Shown one piece after another: positions 49,010 through 62,179 of a stretch of DNA of 64,000 nt. The stretch comes from Cyanoderma ruficeps (lineage: Eukaryota; Chordata; Aves; Passeriformes; Timaliidae), in NCBI GenBank assembly GCA_008694505.1, contig VZDJ01004378.1, positions 23,530,004-23,594,003 of the forward strand, given 5' to 3'. The position numbers were made by a program, and so were the translations under genes. Numbering within the stretch: the first letter of the stretch is position 1; each line of letters starts with the position of its first letter. The notes beneath the pieces are model-generated. The model was not told where the DNA came from and searched no databases. It saw only the letters and a list, made by a program, of their open reading frames with translations.

Positions 49010-49684
49010 CTGTTATGCTGAGTCTTCTCTATGCTCCATCAATTTGTCTGTTTTCATTCTGGGAAGAGCCAGTGCTTTGGAAGTCCCATCTCCTGGCAGG
49101 ATGAGTTAAAACTTGCCCAGACTTGCCACGGTCATATGATCTTGGCCGGGAGACAGCGAAGAAAATGAAGAAAAGCTGCGGGAATGGGGGAAAAACTCAG
49201 GCAGGTCTCAAAGCATTCCTGTTGATGAAAGGCTCCTTGCCCCCACCCCTCGGTCTCATTCAGGGTGGGCCCAGCTCGGAGCGGCTGAAGGCTGCAGGCT
49301 CCCCTCTCCCTGCTGGGGAAAGGGCTCAGGCCCATGGCCAGGCCTCGGGGCAGCTCCTCCCATAGGGGGAGCGGCAGGGTGTTTCCAGCTGCTAAAAACC
49401 GATCCAGCGGGGGGCACATCACCTCCTCCCCTGGCCTGGGAGTCACCGGGCCAGGCAGGCCTCCCGTGAAAGCCCGGGCCCAGGCCCCTCCAAAGGGAGA
49501 GAGCCAGGACTGCCTTACCTCCTTTGAAGGTGGAAAGAAAAGAGAGCGATTCCAGGCTTCCTTCTGAATTTTTTTAAGGCTGTGTGTGTCCCAGAGGTGT
49601 ATCTCTCCATGCAATTGGCTATTCTGGTTGTCAGTTAAAAAGAAATCAACAATTGCACCTCACCATCTGTGCTAAACTAACACA
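49010..49684 (-). mobile_element. Probable LTR-derived GC-rich segment
   Basis: On the minus strand the right edge begins TGTGTTAGTTTAGCAC at 49684, the style of start seen in avian ERVL-type LTRs. The block 49140-49560 is strikingly GC-rich with several CpGs, against AT-rich DNA on the right. It contains the longest complete N-free open frame in the window (160 codons, minus, 49132-49614), but that frame is Pro/Gly/Arg-biased, overlaps frames on the other strand and matches no family I know, so it is treated as a composition effect. The left boundary and polyadenylation signal were not found. The neighbouring LTR at 48340-49009 abuts or interrupts it. Confidence 0.45.
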
Positions 49685-51437
49685 GTATTTTAAAATAAAT
49701 ATTATGCCTCCATAATCTCCATGCAGATATAACACAAATATGAAAAAAATAGGAAACTATTTAAATCTACCAAATGTTAATGATTGAAAAACTATTTTAT
49801 TACCTAACTTGAAAATTTACAAATCTTCGTTCATATACAGTACCTGCACATTGACAAAGTGAAAAGACAGCCCTGCATTTTTTCCATATAAATGTTATAT
49901 ATTATAATTTAACAGGTTTATTGCTAAAAATTGATAAAATAATTTTACTATTTAAAAAGAAAAAGGATTTTTATGTTTAAAATGCTGGGTTTCTTTACAA
50001 ATAACTGTTTTGCTATTTTATACAATCCCAGAAGTCTTCAAAAGGCTGTTGTTCTATTTGCCATTTACTGTGTTCTCTGGATTAGACAGAAGAACATCTT
50101 CCTGAAAGAAGGCAGAGTTAAAAACCTCTGGTCCCAGCAATAACTATTACTGAGAATCTTTTCATACACCTAAATGGGAATGGGTAGAGAATAATGAGCA
50201 GAACACTCTTCTAGAACTAAGTGTTCCCATTAAAAATCCCAATTCTCCCACTGACTGAATGACTAAGTGATACTGGGCAATGCCATTTTCTTCATCTGCC
50301 AAGCTTTACCTAGGAAATAATTCTACTAACATGTTCCATACAGTGTTGTAAGGTCTCAAAATGAAAACCATTAGAAGAACAATGCATTCCTAAAAGCTGT
50401 CACTAAAATGGTCAGATGTAATTAAAATGCTGCTCTGTGTTATGAAATTCAGACATTCTCACTATTATCTTTTTTTTTCCCTTATTCATCCTTCTCAATA
50501 CACACCCACGCATGATTTTTGTGTGTCTAAAACCATGACTATGAATCTGTCCCACACTCCTGTGGGTCGAATGGCCTCCCCACTATGTACCTGTAAAAGA
50601 TCTCAGCCCTCTCAGCAGGAACTTGAACATGGATTTTCTGTTCAGCTAGCATATAAGAAGGGAAGCTTTCAGAACCTATCACTAGTCACTGCTTAATAGA
50701 CCCAAGCCATGGTCACAAGTGTCGATGACTGTGACGTAAGTACCTTTCTTGCTTGCTTTTGATTTGAAAATGTTTCAAGACTGATCCTATGTTGATTAGA
50801 AATGCCATGAGAACCTATTATATTTGGAAGCAATGGCAGATTCTGTGTCATTTGTTACCAGAGCAGATGACTATGCCCCAGATGATGCATCATAAGGCAG
50901 AAAATGTAAAGTAAATCCTACATGCCCTTCCTACCTCAATACCCACAGCTCCTTTTCAGTATAGAACTAAACAGTACTACAAATATAGTAGAGGCTGTTG
51001 CTTAATCCCTGTGCTCTTGGCAAAACCTCTGCTATTGTGTTTGGAAAATGACAGTTGGTAAACACTGAGAATTTTTGTGCAATAGACTTCTGCATGAGGA
51101 AGCGAAAACTGGCTGTAAATCTGAGGGTTATTTTATTCCATGTGTAATCAATACTCTATCTTCAGCATGCCTGGGGTCCATGATCAGCCGTGGAGCAAGT
51201 ACAAGTCTCCACAGATTGGAGAAATGCCAGTTTGATCTCTAGAAGGAAACCAGACCAAGAGAGTGATTCTTCTTCCAGGGCATTGGCACTGTCAGCCACA
51301 TTACACAGTTTTTCACCCTCTTGTAAGCTGAGACCCCTTTTCTTCCTTCCTCTCCCATGTAGTGCTAGCAACAGAGTATGGAGGGAATTTCAGTAGTGGT
51401 GCAACTCACTTTACCTCTACTCATTTCTTCTTTGCAG
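49685..51437. other. Non-coding stretch, no recognised repeat
   Basis: No supported gene. The 89-codon open frame at 50427-50696 has no recognisable features. Confidence 0.5.
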
Positions 51438-51586
51438 TACAAAATCCATTCTGAAAGAGTCCAAAGGAGACCTGCTGTGTTGGATTTCTGGATGGCAATT
51501 GACCCAGATTTTGTAATGCAAAACTTTGCACAGTGCCTTCTTATTAAAAAAATTTCCTTCTGTGGGTTGAGATCAGTATGTCTAAA
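51438..51586 (+). other. Candidate internal exon (149 bp), unverified
   Basis: A strong acceptor-like tract (TTTACCTCTACTCATTTCTT followed by CTTTGCAG) ends at 51437, and a good donor (AAA/GTGAGT) begins at 51587. Exactly one of the three frames is open between them, giving a 49-codon reading that includes RPAVLDFWMAIDPDFVMQNF; the other two frames have early stops. It would enter in phase 0 and leave after two bases of a codon. I do not recognise the peptide, and no neighbouring exon with matching phase was found. Chance splice-like signals are common in vertebrate DNA, so this could be a lncRNA exon, a lineage-specific coding exon or nothing. Confidence 0.22.
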
Positions 51587-51937
51587 GTGAGTAGCAATTG
51601 AGGAGATTAGGCAGACTTTAAGACTGAGTATTTTTCAGTATCTTTCCATTTTTTCTTCTCACCCTTGTGCAATGTTATTTTCTTAGAAATCTGCATTGCC
51701 GTAACTAGTTTTGAATAGTTGTTCCCAGATCAGTTTTCTCTCTAGCACTTTCTTCCTTTGATGTATTTATAAAATACCTTATGCTCCTTAATTCTTTCCC
51801 CTGACAGAAATAGTTTGCTACACATTACTTCACTGTCAATGTTCCTGCAAAATTTTACACTTCTAAGTCACATGCAAATTTTCTGAGATTTATTAAAAAA
51901 CCCCAACACCCTATGCAAAGAGAAGGAGCTCATTATT

Positions 51938-51939
<2 letters not shown>
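51587..51939. other. Non-coding stretch
   Basis: Nothing recognised. Confidence 0.5.

Positions 51940-51974
<35 letters not shown>
51940..51974. repeat. (AAAT)n microsatellite
   Basis: About nine uninterrupted ATAA units. Confidence 0.95.
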
Positions 51975-54900
51975 GGATGGGGGAAGCTACCAGAACTTTC
52001 CATTTTTAGTAAAAGGTCCATAGACTAGGGCTGCAAATTACACAATTTCATAAATTACTTGCTCTGGACTACTTGCATCCTAAACTGGAAGAACATTATG
52101 TTGCATCCTGCATACTTTCACACAGAATAGCAGAGAAATTGCTTCTTGGTGCTTGTAGCATCATATAGCATTTCATCATTACCATATTTGCTGTATCAGC
52201 CTTGAAATTGCTTGAAGATTCAACAACATTTTTGCTAAAATTTCAGTCCTGCCTACTTGAGAACTAAGTTTATCAAGTTCCCTGCCAGTTACATGAAGTT
52301 AAATCATGTTTCCACTCTGACAACCCCTGAGGAAACCTTTCTTTTTTTTCAATGTTTCATGGCTTTTGTAGGTTTCATGGTACAGTTTCTAAGTACATCT
52401 AGGTTTTGAGAGACTATCAAAGCAGCTATCTGTCCNAGTTCTTCTTTTGGTCTTCTCTTTTCCCAAGAATATTGTATCTTTTGCCAAGTTAGGTAAAGAA
52501 AGGTGTATTTAAATAGCGAGAAAAGTCATGCAACTCTGTATGAAATAGCTATTCTGTAAGTAATAAATTGAGCTTAAATTGCAGATGTTCTTCTGCTTTC
52601 ACATGTAATTTGCTTCTCAGCATGGGTGTGTAAATTCCGAAATCCACAGTTCTTCAGGAAAGCTGGCTGCTTTCAAATAAGTTTATTTAATAAGAGACTA
52701 TTTGAAAAATTACTTTTCAGAGGGTACTATCAAAAAAGGACATTTGCACCAATAATCTAACAATTTTGTCATATAGTATATTATTGAATTTCCATTACAA
52801 CTGATGGCAGCAATTAGAGGATGTCTCACAGAGGACGATAGGAAGTTTATTAGCTGATGCCTTTGCTGAAACTAAGGCACAAAAATTCACAGGAACATAC
52901 CTACTTATTATCTCACGCCTTAAATGAGATCCTTCATCTTATTTTCGTCAGAGTAAACACAATTCTGCTGAATTTTCTGAGATTGAACTGTCATTGTATT
53001 GAGTCCTTCATGTGTTAAAACCTGAACAATTAATGATGAATTGCACCTGAACCTGCTGTCCCAATGAAGTTCTGTAGATAATTTAAAGATGGATAGGCAC
53101 TAGTAACATCTTTTTTGAGCTCAAAAAAGTGATACTTTTATGGAAAAGCTTTTGTTTTCTTTTGCTTCACTTCAACTCTTTTAACTAAGTGCTCTTTTCT
53201 TCCAATACAGGTATTAGAAGTATCAGTAGATAAGACAAAGAAAGTGAGATCAGATATTGATGCTAAATGAATTTCAGTTAAGTAACTGCTGGTGAAAAAA
53301 TTTTCACAAAATGCTTTGAAAACCATAAGTGAGGAATATCATGTAGGAGGGAATACTTCTGTTAAATTAAGAGAGATGAATCCTTCTCAGTCTTTTCCTT
53401 TTATTGGTTAGTGTGCATCGTCCACAGCCCCATCAAGCATCTTAACGCTTGATTTTGGGGTTGTTAAAATTTCATGCTTTGGTGACTAGAGATTATCAAA
53501 CACCCCAGATTTCTCATTCTATATTACTTTTTCAAGTTTTTTACTATACCCAGGTATTAGGTCAGATATATTATCTTTTGGGTGTTCTGATTTGCCACCT
53601 TTCTTATTCAGGGGTAAGTTTTCACATGCTGTTCTTCTGAGAAATACCTTAGATCCTTTTCCAGCCATGGCCAGTGTGCAATGTAGAGAGAGTTGAAAGG
53701 AAGAAGGGTCAGAAAGATGTTTTTCCTACAATTTTTTGGGGTGGGGTCATCTGAAGGATCCATTGTGTATAAACTTCTGGAAACATTCGAAAAAGATGAA
53801 AAACTCATTTTCTCTTGCCACACAAGGTTTCTTTTTTTCTGTCCAAGCTCGCCAGAGCAGATCAATACTTTGTGATATAAAAGGGTATAAAAGGGTATAT
53901 GTCAATACTGTGGCAGTGTGTTCTCATGTTTTGGACATTTGCTCCAAATACATGTAATGTACTTCTTATTCCATAATTTTAGAAACAACTTCTGAGAATT
54001 TACTAAGCTGTGTAACTGGAAGTGCGAGTCAAATATAACTGCTGCATTTCTCTTTGTGTGCTTCATGACTTAAAGTGAATGTAAAAGAAAAAACTGCAAA
54101 GTCATCTTTGCAGCTACAGTTTTATAGGAATAAGTTAAAGCAACTTGACTGTGATTGCACGGGAGAAAGTTTAAACAGACTGAATCAGGTCAGATTTTAA
54201 CCCTAATAAAATAAAACCGAGATTTACTTTTAGAATTTTATGTACTACATTCTCATGCAGCAGAACTGTCCCAAACCTAAACAGAAATAGTAAATGGAGA
54301 ATTAAAAATTAAAGTTGTACTAGTTTGAAAATTTACAATTCATTCTAAAAAGGATTAGGTGTACAGCTAAAAGCTAAAGCAGAAGATAGAATTAATAGCT
54401 TTTGGCTTTGGTATTTGCCCTCTCCATCTTTTACACTGTTTCAAAAAAGAGGCAGAAATTGCTTTCTTTCTCTTATTTCATATGGTAAATTTCCTTTGTA
54501 TTTATCCATTTTCTCCATCTTCTTTTCATGTTTTAAAATGTTTCACACAGAACACTCCCACTCTCTGAGCCTTGTGTAGTATCACAGTTTCAGTAAGAGG
54601 AAGCAGAAAAGATTTGCTGTGTGCCAGAACTTTGACGGTCCAGTTCCCTAGGACCTTTTTTCTTCTCTTCCTCTTTTAAAATGCTCCATGATGTGAGACA
54701 GAATGGCAAAAAGTGGATAGGAGGGAATGCCTTAGCACTAGTAGCATGATAGATTCATGCCTATTTCTATTTCTTCCCTGGCTTTGATAGAAACTTCACA
54801 ACTCTGAGTGACTCAGTCATCCTGAACTTAGTTTCTCATATGTAAGAAGACACTATTGTTTTGTCTGCACAGACAGTCATTGCACAGGCAGGTAAATCTC

Positions 54901-57900
54901 CACATGGCTTGACATGAGTGATGCACACTGCGGAGGTGTAGGCAATATTTCTTTCAACTGCCAGAAGAGAAAGTAGTAGAGAACTCACAGTTTGCTTTTT
55001 TATGTTTATGAAATTTTCAGTTAGGCCCGGTCTGTGAACAAGTCTGGGGATGTAATAGTTCCAGACAGAAATGCCCTATGTTCTTGGAAACAATGGTGGT
55101 TTATCATAGGGAAAGCATTTTAAATTGGTGTTTGAGTTCTCTTCTTTCCCTTCATCATTTTGCTTACAAGGGGTTTTTGAGCAGCTGTAAATTTTAAGGA
55201 CAGATTTTAAGACATAAGGATCATCTGGTTTGATCTTTGCCTAACACAGGCCATAAAATTTCACCAATAATTCCTGTAGTGGAACATATCATCTTCCCTT
55301 AAATTGTAAGTGAATACTGTCAAGCTCAATAATTTGTGGTTTACTAGAGCATAAAAACATCCTGTCTCAATTTAAGGAATCCTGGAGATAATGAATTTCC
55401 TTCTTCCTTGGCAATTGATGATTACTGTCACTGCAAACCAGTTGTTTCTAATTACTGTTCTGAACCAAAACCAAATACAGGCCTGCCATATGATACTGGT
55501 GAGTATGGCCTGAGAGTCTGTCTCACACCCACAACAAGGAACAAAATATTCTGCTTTCTATCTCTGCATATGTCCTTTGTCTGCTGGCCTTTTATAACTA
55601 TGTTTTAAGGGTTTTATGCTATGGTTGGCTCCAGTTCAACCCTTACTTGACTCTTATCCTGTTTAATACTAAACCACACTCAAATTCATTCCTTTCTCAG
55701 GCTTCACAAAAGTGGTCCCAGATCACAGGAAAGAGAAGGCAGGACTAATCTGGTATGTCATGGGATATAACAGATAGTGCACTGTGTGATGATGGTGCTT
55801 TTTACTCACCGAAGATTATGTGTTAGGAGAAAAACTATGGTAGCACAAGGCAGCTATCTGCCTGGTGAGCCAAGCACCTGCCAAACATAAACTAACTGAC
55901 TTTCTGTGTAAGTCACACTGGGACTTCAACTGCCAGGCACAACTAGTCATTTCTGAGCCTGCCTGACTGACAGAGGGCATCAGACACAGGGCATCACAGA
56001 GCATATCACAGAGTGTCTCAACACGGTGAATTTCAGAAATAGTAGTGCTGTAACAGGGAAACTTCAAACTGAAAAAAAGAAATGCAACAGTCATAACAAG
56101 TCCATTCCCAATGTATTTCCATAGTCTTTTGACTCTTAACAAAGAAAGGAACAAATCTCCTAACCTCTCCCACAACGAAATCCTACAGATAGGGTTCCTT
56201 TATTCTCTTTATGAGTTGGCAATTTTCTGTTTTCAGTATTAATATATCTGTAATTTGCAAAATCATATATTTGCCTTAGAAACAGAGGTTTTAAAGTATT
56301 GCCACAAAGTCTATCTCAATAGTGTAGTAGCTACATTAACAAACCAAGGTGTCTAAATCTGTGTGCACTGATGAGGGTCAAAATGCTATTTTGGGAGAGT
56401 CAAAGTCTAAATAGAAGAAAAAACAAATGTTAATTAACAAATGTTAATTATTGAAACTAATGGTAAGATTATTACTTAGCAACATAAATATTAGTTACTA
56501 TATAGTGTATAGACCCCATATTATGTTTAAAAAAAGAAAAATGGAAGTAAGGTTGCTAGTGCCATAAAATTGTGGAAAATTTAAAGTGAATCACAACTAA
56601 CTGTTGTGCTTTTATGCAGAAATATCAGGATATTAATATCTTAGAAAACAGATGAATATATTCTTTCCTTCTTTTAGTCCACCAAATTTGCTTATTGCAC
56701 AAGTGTGAACTACTGTATCACTCTTTCAATATATGAAGGAGTGCAACATCTACTGAGGAATTTACAGCAATGAAACAGTTACAGGAGCACAGGACTTGGC
56801 CTTTCTCTAAATGCCTGTGCTGCATAGCTCAAATATTGACTTAACTACAAACACTGTTGGCCTGTAATTTTAGACATCAAGACCAAATATATGAAATATG
56901 TCTTGGAAAATAACCCTGAAAGCAGCAATAGTACATAAGTGACTATTCTGTACAGAAAGGAATAATAATATTATTTTTAAAGAACACTTGAGCTAAAATT
57001 CATTTATATAATTTTGCTTTTTCAAAAAAAGAGAAATGGAAAACAACTCAAGATCTGCTTGTTAATGCTAAGTCCTTCCCAAAGAAAGGGGAACCGAATT
57101 TTTTGCATAGTAAAATAATCATCCAGATGGCAAAAACAACCCACCCTGAAAACAGTAAATGTTAAGATGAAGGCTATGTTTCTTGAGGTCATCATCAGTA
57201 ACAGTTTCATAACAACTCTTACAAGCTCTCAGTTGCAAGGATACCAAAACAGTTTAGTGAACTTTAGCCAAACTGCATTGCTAATCTATTATTATAGAAA
57301 TGTGTGACTGCAGTACAGTCCTGGATTTATGATTGACCTGGCCCTGTTTGACATGAAAATACCAGAAAAGAAATAGCAGTTCAGTTTTGTGATTTGTTTT
57401 TTTTTTTTCATAGAACTCCTCTGCTTTCAGAATTCATTATTACATAAATGCAGATAATGTTGGAAATATTTTAATGAAGACATTCCTGTGTTACATAAAA
57501 TCATCCTCTGATTTACATTATTTTTTTCATACATAAAGAAGAGGAAAGGTTATGGCAATTTACTATATACAAACTATTAAAAGGCTAATCGCCTTGGTGA
57601 ACTGAGATTTAAGTAGTAACCCCCTTCTCTAAGGTAGTATGTACATCTATTTTGTGGCCATTTGTGCAAAATAATACATGAAACTATTTAATCTACAGTT
57701 TAAAGTGAATGCAAGGACTCAGAAACAAGAACTTGAAATATAGCTGTTTTGAAGCAAAATAAGAATGGACGTAACATAAAAGAGCATGATATTTGATATT
57801 GGAAGACATTATAAATAAAATCTGATCTGACCACTGAATAACTCAAAACACTGCAGACATGAACATGACAAAATGTCGTGTGGAGCTGCAAATGCATAAG

Positions 57901-59755
57901 ATAAGCAATTATTTAAGGTAATTTATGAAGAAAAGTCAAATCAGAATGGGGAAAATGGGAAAATAAGGCTTACATTCATGCAATCAGTGCCAATTTGCAA
58001 ACGAATTAAAATTACCATGTGTATTTTTCTGTCACTACAGTCTAATACAAAATGAGTCCACATTAATTCTAGGTCATGAATGACAAAAGCTCTCTAAATC
58101 AGAAGGGGTCTCTCTGTGCCTAGCAAAACTTACAAATATAGATAGAAAGGTATTAACAACTACTTCCTCATAGTAAAAAAACTTTCTAAATAACTCTCTC
58201 CCCCTATAATCTGTAACAGAGTTGCTGGCAGGTATTATTCCTAGGAATGCACTGGCAAAGGTATCAGTTACTTTAGAATCTCATATACCTTAATTTTTTG
58301 CATTGTGCAACACTTTTACATCGTGGAACAATCACAGCTAGTGAACATCACAAGTTTTCAAATATTTTAAAATTTCAACCAAGCTAGTAGACCAAAAAAT
58401 GCATATAGTCACAGAAAAAGGAAAACCTCCAAAGATTACATTTTTCTGCACTTATGTTGATTCAACTGACAAGAACAGCAAATTCAAAATTCTTGCTGTA
58501 AATATTTTTGAAAATTTAATGACCGTATGCTTTTTTAACATAAAAATTATACAATTCCCCTTAAATTCCAGATGAAACATAGAAAACTGACTACAAAACT
58601 AGTCAGATTTTTTTAACCTGAAAAATATATGTACCATAAAAATATAAGCATATAATTCATAATTCAAAAAAAGCAATACACTACTCAGACATAAGTAGCT
58701 AGAGGTTCTTGTGAAGGTTTCTTGAACTATATCTGGAACTAAACCTTGTAAAACATATGCAGAACTCCCATTGAAATCAATGACTGGATTCCAGTTGTAC
58801 TCCATCTGCCAGCAATGCAAGGCAACTACAAATCTAATTTCAGAAAATCAGTCTGTAATCATCTGTCTGAAATGCTATATTTGATGTAAGGTGTATTAAC
58901 TATATATTAGAATCTGTAAAGTATTGGGATGAAAATCTTCATCTCTGTACTTTAAACAGTGACAGTCCTCTATTTGGAAGAGAATAATTTCAGTCAGGGA
59001 CAGTTTTGTCAAAATATTTTGACATATAACTCTGTGTTGCTTATTAAATTAAAAAAAAAAAGGCAAAAAACAAGAGTAAACTTCAGAATGACATTATTAC
59101 ATTTTACAAAATGCTATATCACAAAGGCAGTACAATATTAACCCCCCTTATACCCATTCAAAATCTTTTCAGAAAAAAATAATGGGTTTAATATATGGAA
59201 AAATCATTCTATTGTAGACACTGAAAATTTAGTAATATTTGTTTTGAACTGTTTTTATGTCATCAGATAGAGCCCTGAGAAAGATAGCAAGCAGCAATTT
59301 CTTTTTTGGAAGTTATAAATGGCAAAATAGTGTAGATGTCTTTTAAATGACATAGTAAAATACCCAGAAGGATAAACACCACAGCTCTAGGAAAAGAAAA
59401 ATACTCTGTGTGTAATAATTTTGAGCATGCCACCGTTGAAAAAATACAGTCATTTATGTTCAAGGTAATTAAACTGGTGAAACTGGTGAAAGAGATGGTC
59501 TAAGGTAAGTTTAGAGAAAAAGTCCTTTGGATTAGAGACTTCTGTTCTAAAATGCATGTTTCACTTGCACTGTAAATGAAAATGTCTATCATTACCAAAG
59601 ATCTTTTATTACAAAACCAGAGTTTCATGGGATGAAAATTGATATTAATAATTTGTTTGTTTGTTTACTTATTTTTAGCAGAACAAACAATCACAAGAAT
59701 GCTAGAAATTTAACAAGGAAGGTTCAGATAAGATTAAAGAAAATATATGCCACAC
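51975..59755. other. Non-coding stretch, about 7.8 kb
   Basis: No supported gene. Position 52436 is an isolated N. Small local duplications occur at 53874-53899 (TATAAAAGGG twice) and 56423-56450 (ACAAATGTTAATTA twice). The 119-codon minus frame at 55816-56175 is unrecognised; its region (55750-56190) is less AT-rich and starts near TGTCATGGGATATAAC, so an unrecognised LTR is possible. Confidence 0.45.
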
Positions 59756-60755
59756 TGTGTTGTGTTGATCTTGGCTGGACACTAGCTTCCCAAAGTTGCT
59801 CTACCTGTCCTCTCCCCAGCTGAGCTGGGGAGAAAGCACACAGCCAAAGGCTCTTGGGTTGAGAGAAAGACAAGAACAGCTTTCTGTTGTGGACAAAACA
59901 GACTCAATTCATGGAAATTAATTTAATTCATTAAGTAAAGTATTAATATTTTTTATCAAATCCTAGTAGGGTAATGAGAAGTAAAACCTAAACTTCAAAA
60001 CAACTTCCTTCCACCCTCCCTTCTTCCCAGGCCCAACATCAACCCTGATTTGGCTCTGCCTCCTGTCCCAGTGGTGCAAGGGGTCAGGGAATGGGGGTTG
60101 CGGGCAGTTTATCACACGTTTCTGCTTGTCCTTCCTTCTCTCATTCTTCCCCTGCTTCAGCATGGGGTCTTTCCCATGGGAGACTCCTTCACAAACTTCT
60201 CCAGTTTGGTTGCAACCTTCCATAGGTTGCAGTTATTCAGAAGTAGCCTGCTGCAGCATGGGTCCCCCATGGGGTCCCAAGTCCTACCAGCACAGGTTCC
60301 TCTCTCCACAGGGCCACACGTCCTGCCAGATGCCTGATCCAGACAACCCAAGGAGACACTGCCTTCTATGGATGCATCCACTTACTCTCTAGTGGGGTCC
60401 TCCATGGGCTGCGGGGATGTATCTGCTCCACCACAGACCATCCGAAGGGCTGCAGGGGAATCTGTGCTCCAGCACCTGGAGCACCTCCTCCCCATCTTTC
60501 TTCTCTGACCTTGGTATCTGCAGGGCTGTTTCTCTCATATATTCTCATTCCTCTCTCCAGCCAGTGTTGCCTAGCATGTTTTTTCCCCTTCTTAAATGTT
60601 ATCCCAGAGGCCTTGGCCGTCCATGGCCTTGTAGCAGTCTTGGAAATAGCTGGAATAGGCTTTGTTGGACATGGGGGAAGTTTCTTGCAGCTTGTCACGG
60701 GAGCCACCCTTGTAGTCCCACCACTGCCAAAGTTTTGCCACGCAAACTTAATGCA
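59756..60755 (-). mobile_element. ERVL-type LTR, about 1 kb
   Basis: On the minus strand the element begins near 60755 as a worn form of the avian ERVL-type start (AAGTTTGCGTGGCAAAACTT), continues through TGGGGGAAGTTTCTTGCAGC (plus strand), GCTCCAGCACCTGGAGCACC and repeated GCATGGGGTC/GCATGGGTCC blocks with intervening CCCATGGG palindromes, and finishes near 59756 (plus TGTGTTGTGTTGATC). Several such blocks (60160-60290) are internal imperfect repeats typical of this LTR. The polyadenylation region near 59940-59960 has lost a clear AATAAA. The 134-codon frames on both strands at 60366-60821 are by-products. The exact ends and a target duplication are uncertain. Confidence 0.78.
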
Positions 60756-61073
60756 ATCACACAAAATCATTCAGACTACTATTTGTTTAGCACTAGATAT
60801 AGCAGTAATTCGCTGGATTAGCTGCACAGGTCTGAATTTTTCTCCAAAGTAAAGATTAGGCAAAAAGAAATAGAAATTATATAGCTTTGAGATACTGATT
60901 TGGTAAATTACATTTATTTATATCCTTACACAACTGGAAATATGCAGAAAATAATGATTCTGAGTGTGTAGAGGAATGTAAAGCCTATCTTAGCAGTCTA
61001 AAGTGCAAGTTGAAGCTCTAAATTTGAATTTCAATCTGTCAGTATCATACAATTGAATCTGTGTTAGTAATAC

Positions 61074-61075
<2 letters not shown>
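60756..61075. other. Non-coding stretch
   Basis: Nothing recognised. Confidence 0.5.
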
Positions 61076-61104
<29 letters not shown>

Positions 61105-61121
61105 TGTATGTATGTATGTAT
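61076..61121. repeat. (GTAT)n microsatellite
   Basis: About eleven uninterrupted TATG units. Confidence 0.95.
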
Positions 61122-62179
61122 AGAATACAAATCAGCCAGTAGAACAACTGCTAAATGCACAATTTGAAGACAAATAGTCTACAAGTTTGAAGTGATAAAA
61201 GCGCTTAGGGAGTGCTCAGTTTTTCAGGGATAGAAAGACAATAATTTTCTAATTATATGTTAATTTTTATGAACATAAATGGATAGAAAATACTGCAAAT
61301 GATCAAATGATAATCATGTTTTATATTTGAAATAGTCATCAAGGAACTGAAGCAGGTAATTAAATTGACTCATTAGCTTTCATCAAATTTGTAAAAGTAT
61401 ATAATAAAGTCAGTCAGAAACATGAATTTGGGGTATACACTGTTCCCTGGAAATTGCTGAAATTATATTGTTATAAATATATATGTGAGACTATTCATGT
61501 ATGTAAATTCCAGAGAGCTGTTTATTATGCAATTCCATTCAGTTCAGCAATGTTAGCCCAGATGACATTCATTGAATGCCTAGGTTTATATGAAGGACTA
61601 TCTTATCCCACCCCAAACCAGTCATAATGCAGGCTGTCTGGCACCTTTCACCACAATATTCCCCTAATGCTGAAGAAAAGCAGGAACACTGTGACCAGGG
61701 CAGACAAACAAGGTGTGTGTGGACACAGTGCACAATGCACTGTGCACAGTGGTGTGTGTGTGTAAGGACATTTCTTTGAAGGAGGAGCATTCCACTGGCT
61801 GTGCAGAGAGACTTGAATCCCACATAACCCAGCAAATGGGCACCCTTCTGTCAGCATCTGCACAGGCCAGGGGCACTACCTGACCTGTGCTCTGGCTGGA
61901 AGGGCTGCACCATCTACCTAGTGGTGGCCAATACCTGCTCTCAGAAGGATCTGCTGAAAGGAGAAGCTGCATTGCACATCGCAGGCTTTAAGAAGTGCCT
62001 TGACCCTTCTGCTGGGTTGGGGACTGGCAGCAGTCCTGCCTGCAAAAGCCCTGCCCAGGTTTGCCAGTGACACAGCATGGAGCTCTCTGAGTAGCAATCA
62101 AGAGGGATTAGCGAGTTCTGGGAGAGGTAGTAAGGCAATCTAAAGTACAGGCACTTTTCTCATCAGTCCTCCCAGTCAG
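61122..62179. other. Non-coding stretch, possibly with CR1 5' sequence at its right
   Basis: No supported gene. GC content rises from about 61600, and a small inverted pair GTGCACAATGCACTGTGCAC lies near 61729-61748. The segment 61600-62180 could be 5' sequence of the CR1 that follows, but I could not confirm this. Confidence 0.4.

Noticed and set aside
49132..49614. 160-codon minus-strand open frame as a gene
   Set aside because: It is Pro/Gly-biased, lies in a GC-rich LTR-like block where stops are rare, overlaps plus-strand frames and matches no family I know.
60366..60821. Overlapping 134-codon frames on both strands
   Set aside because: Both lie largely within the ERVL-type LTR, which does not normally encode protein.
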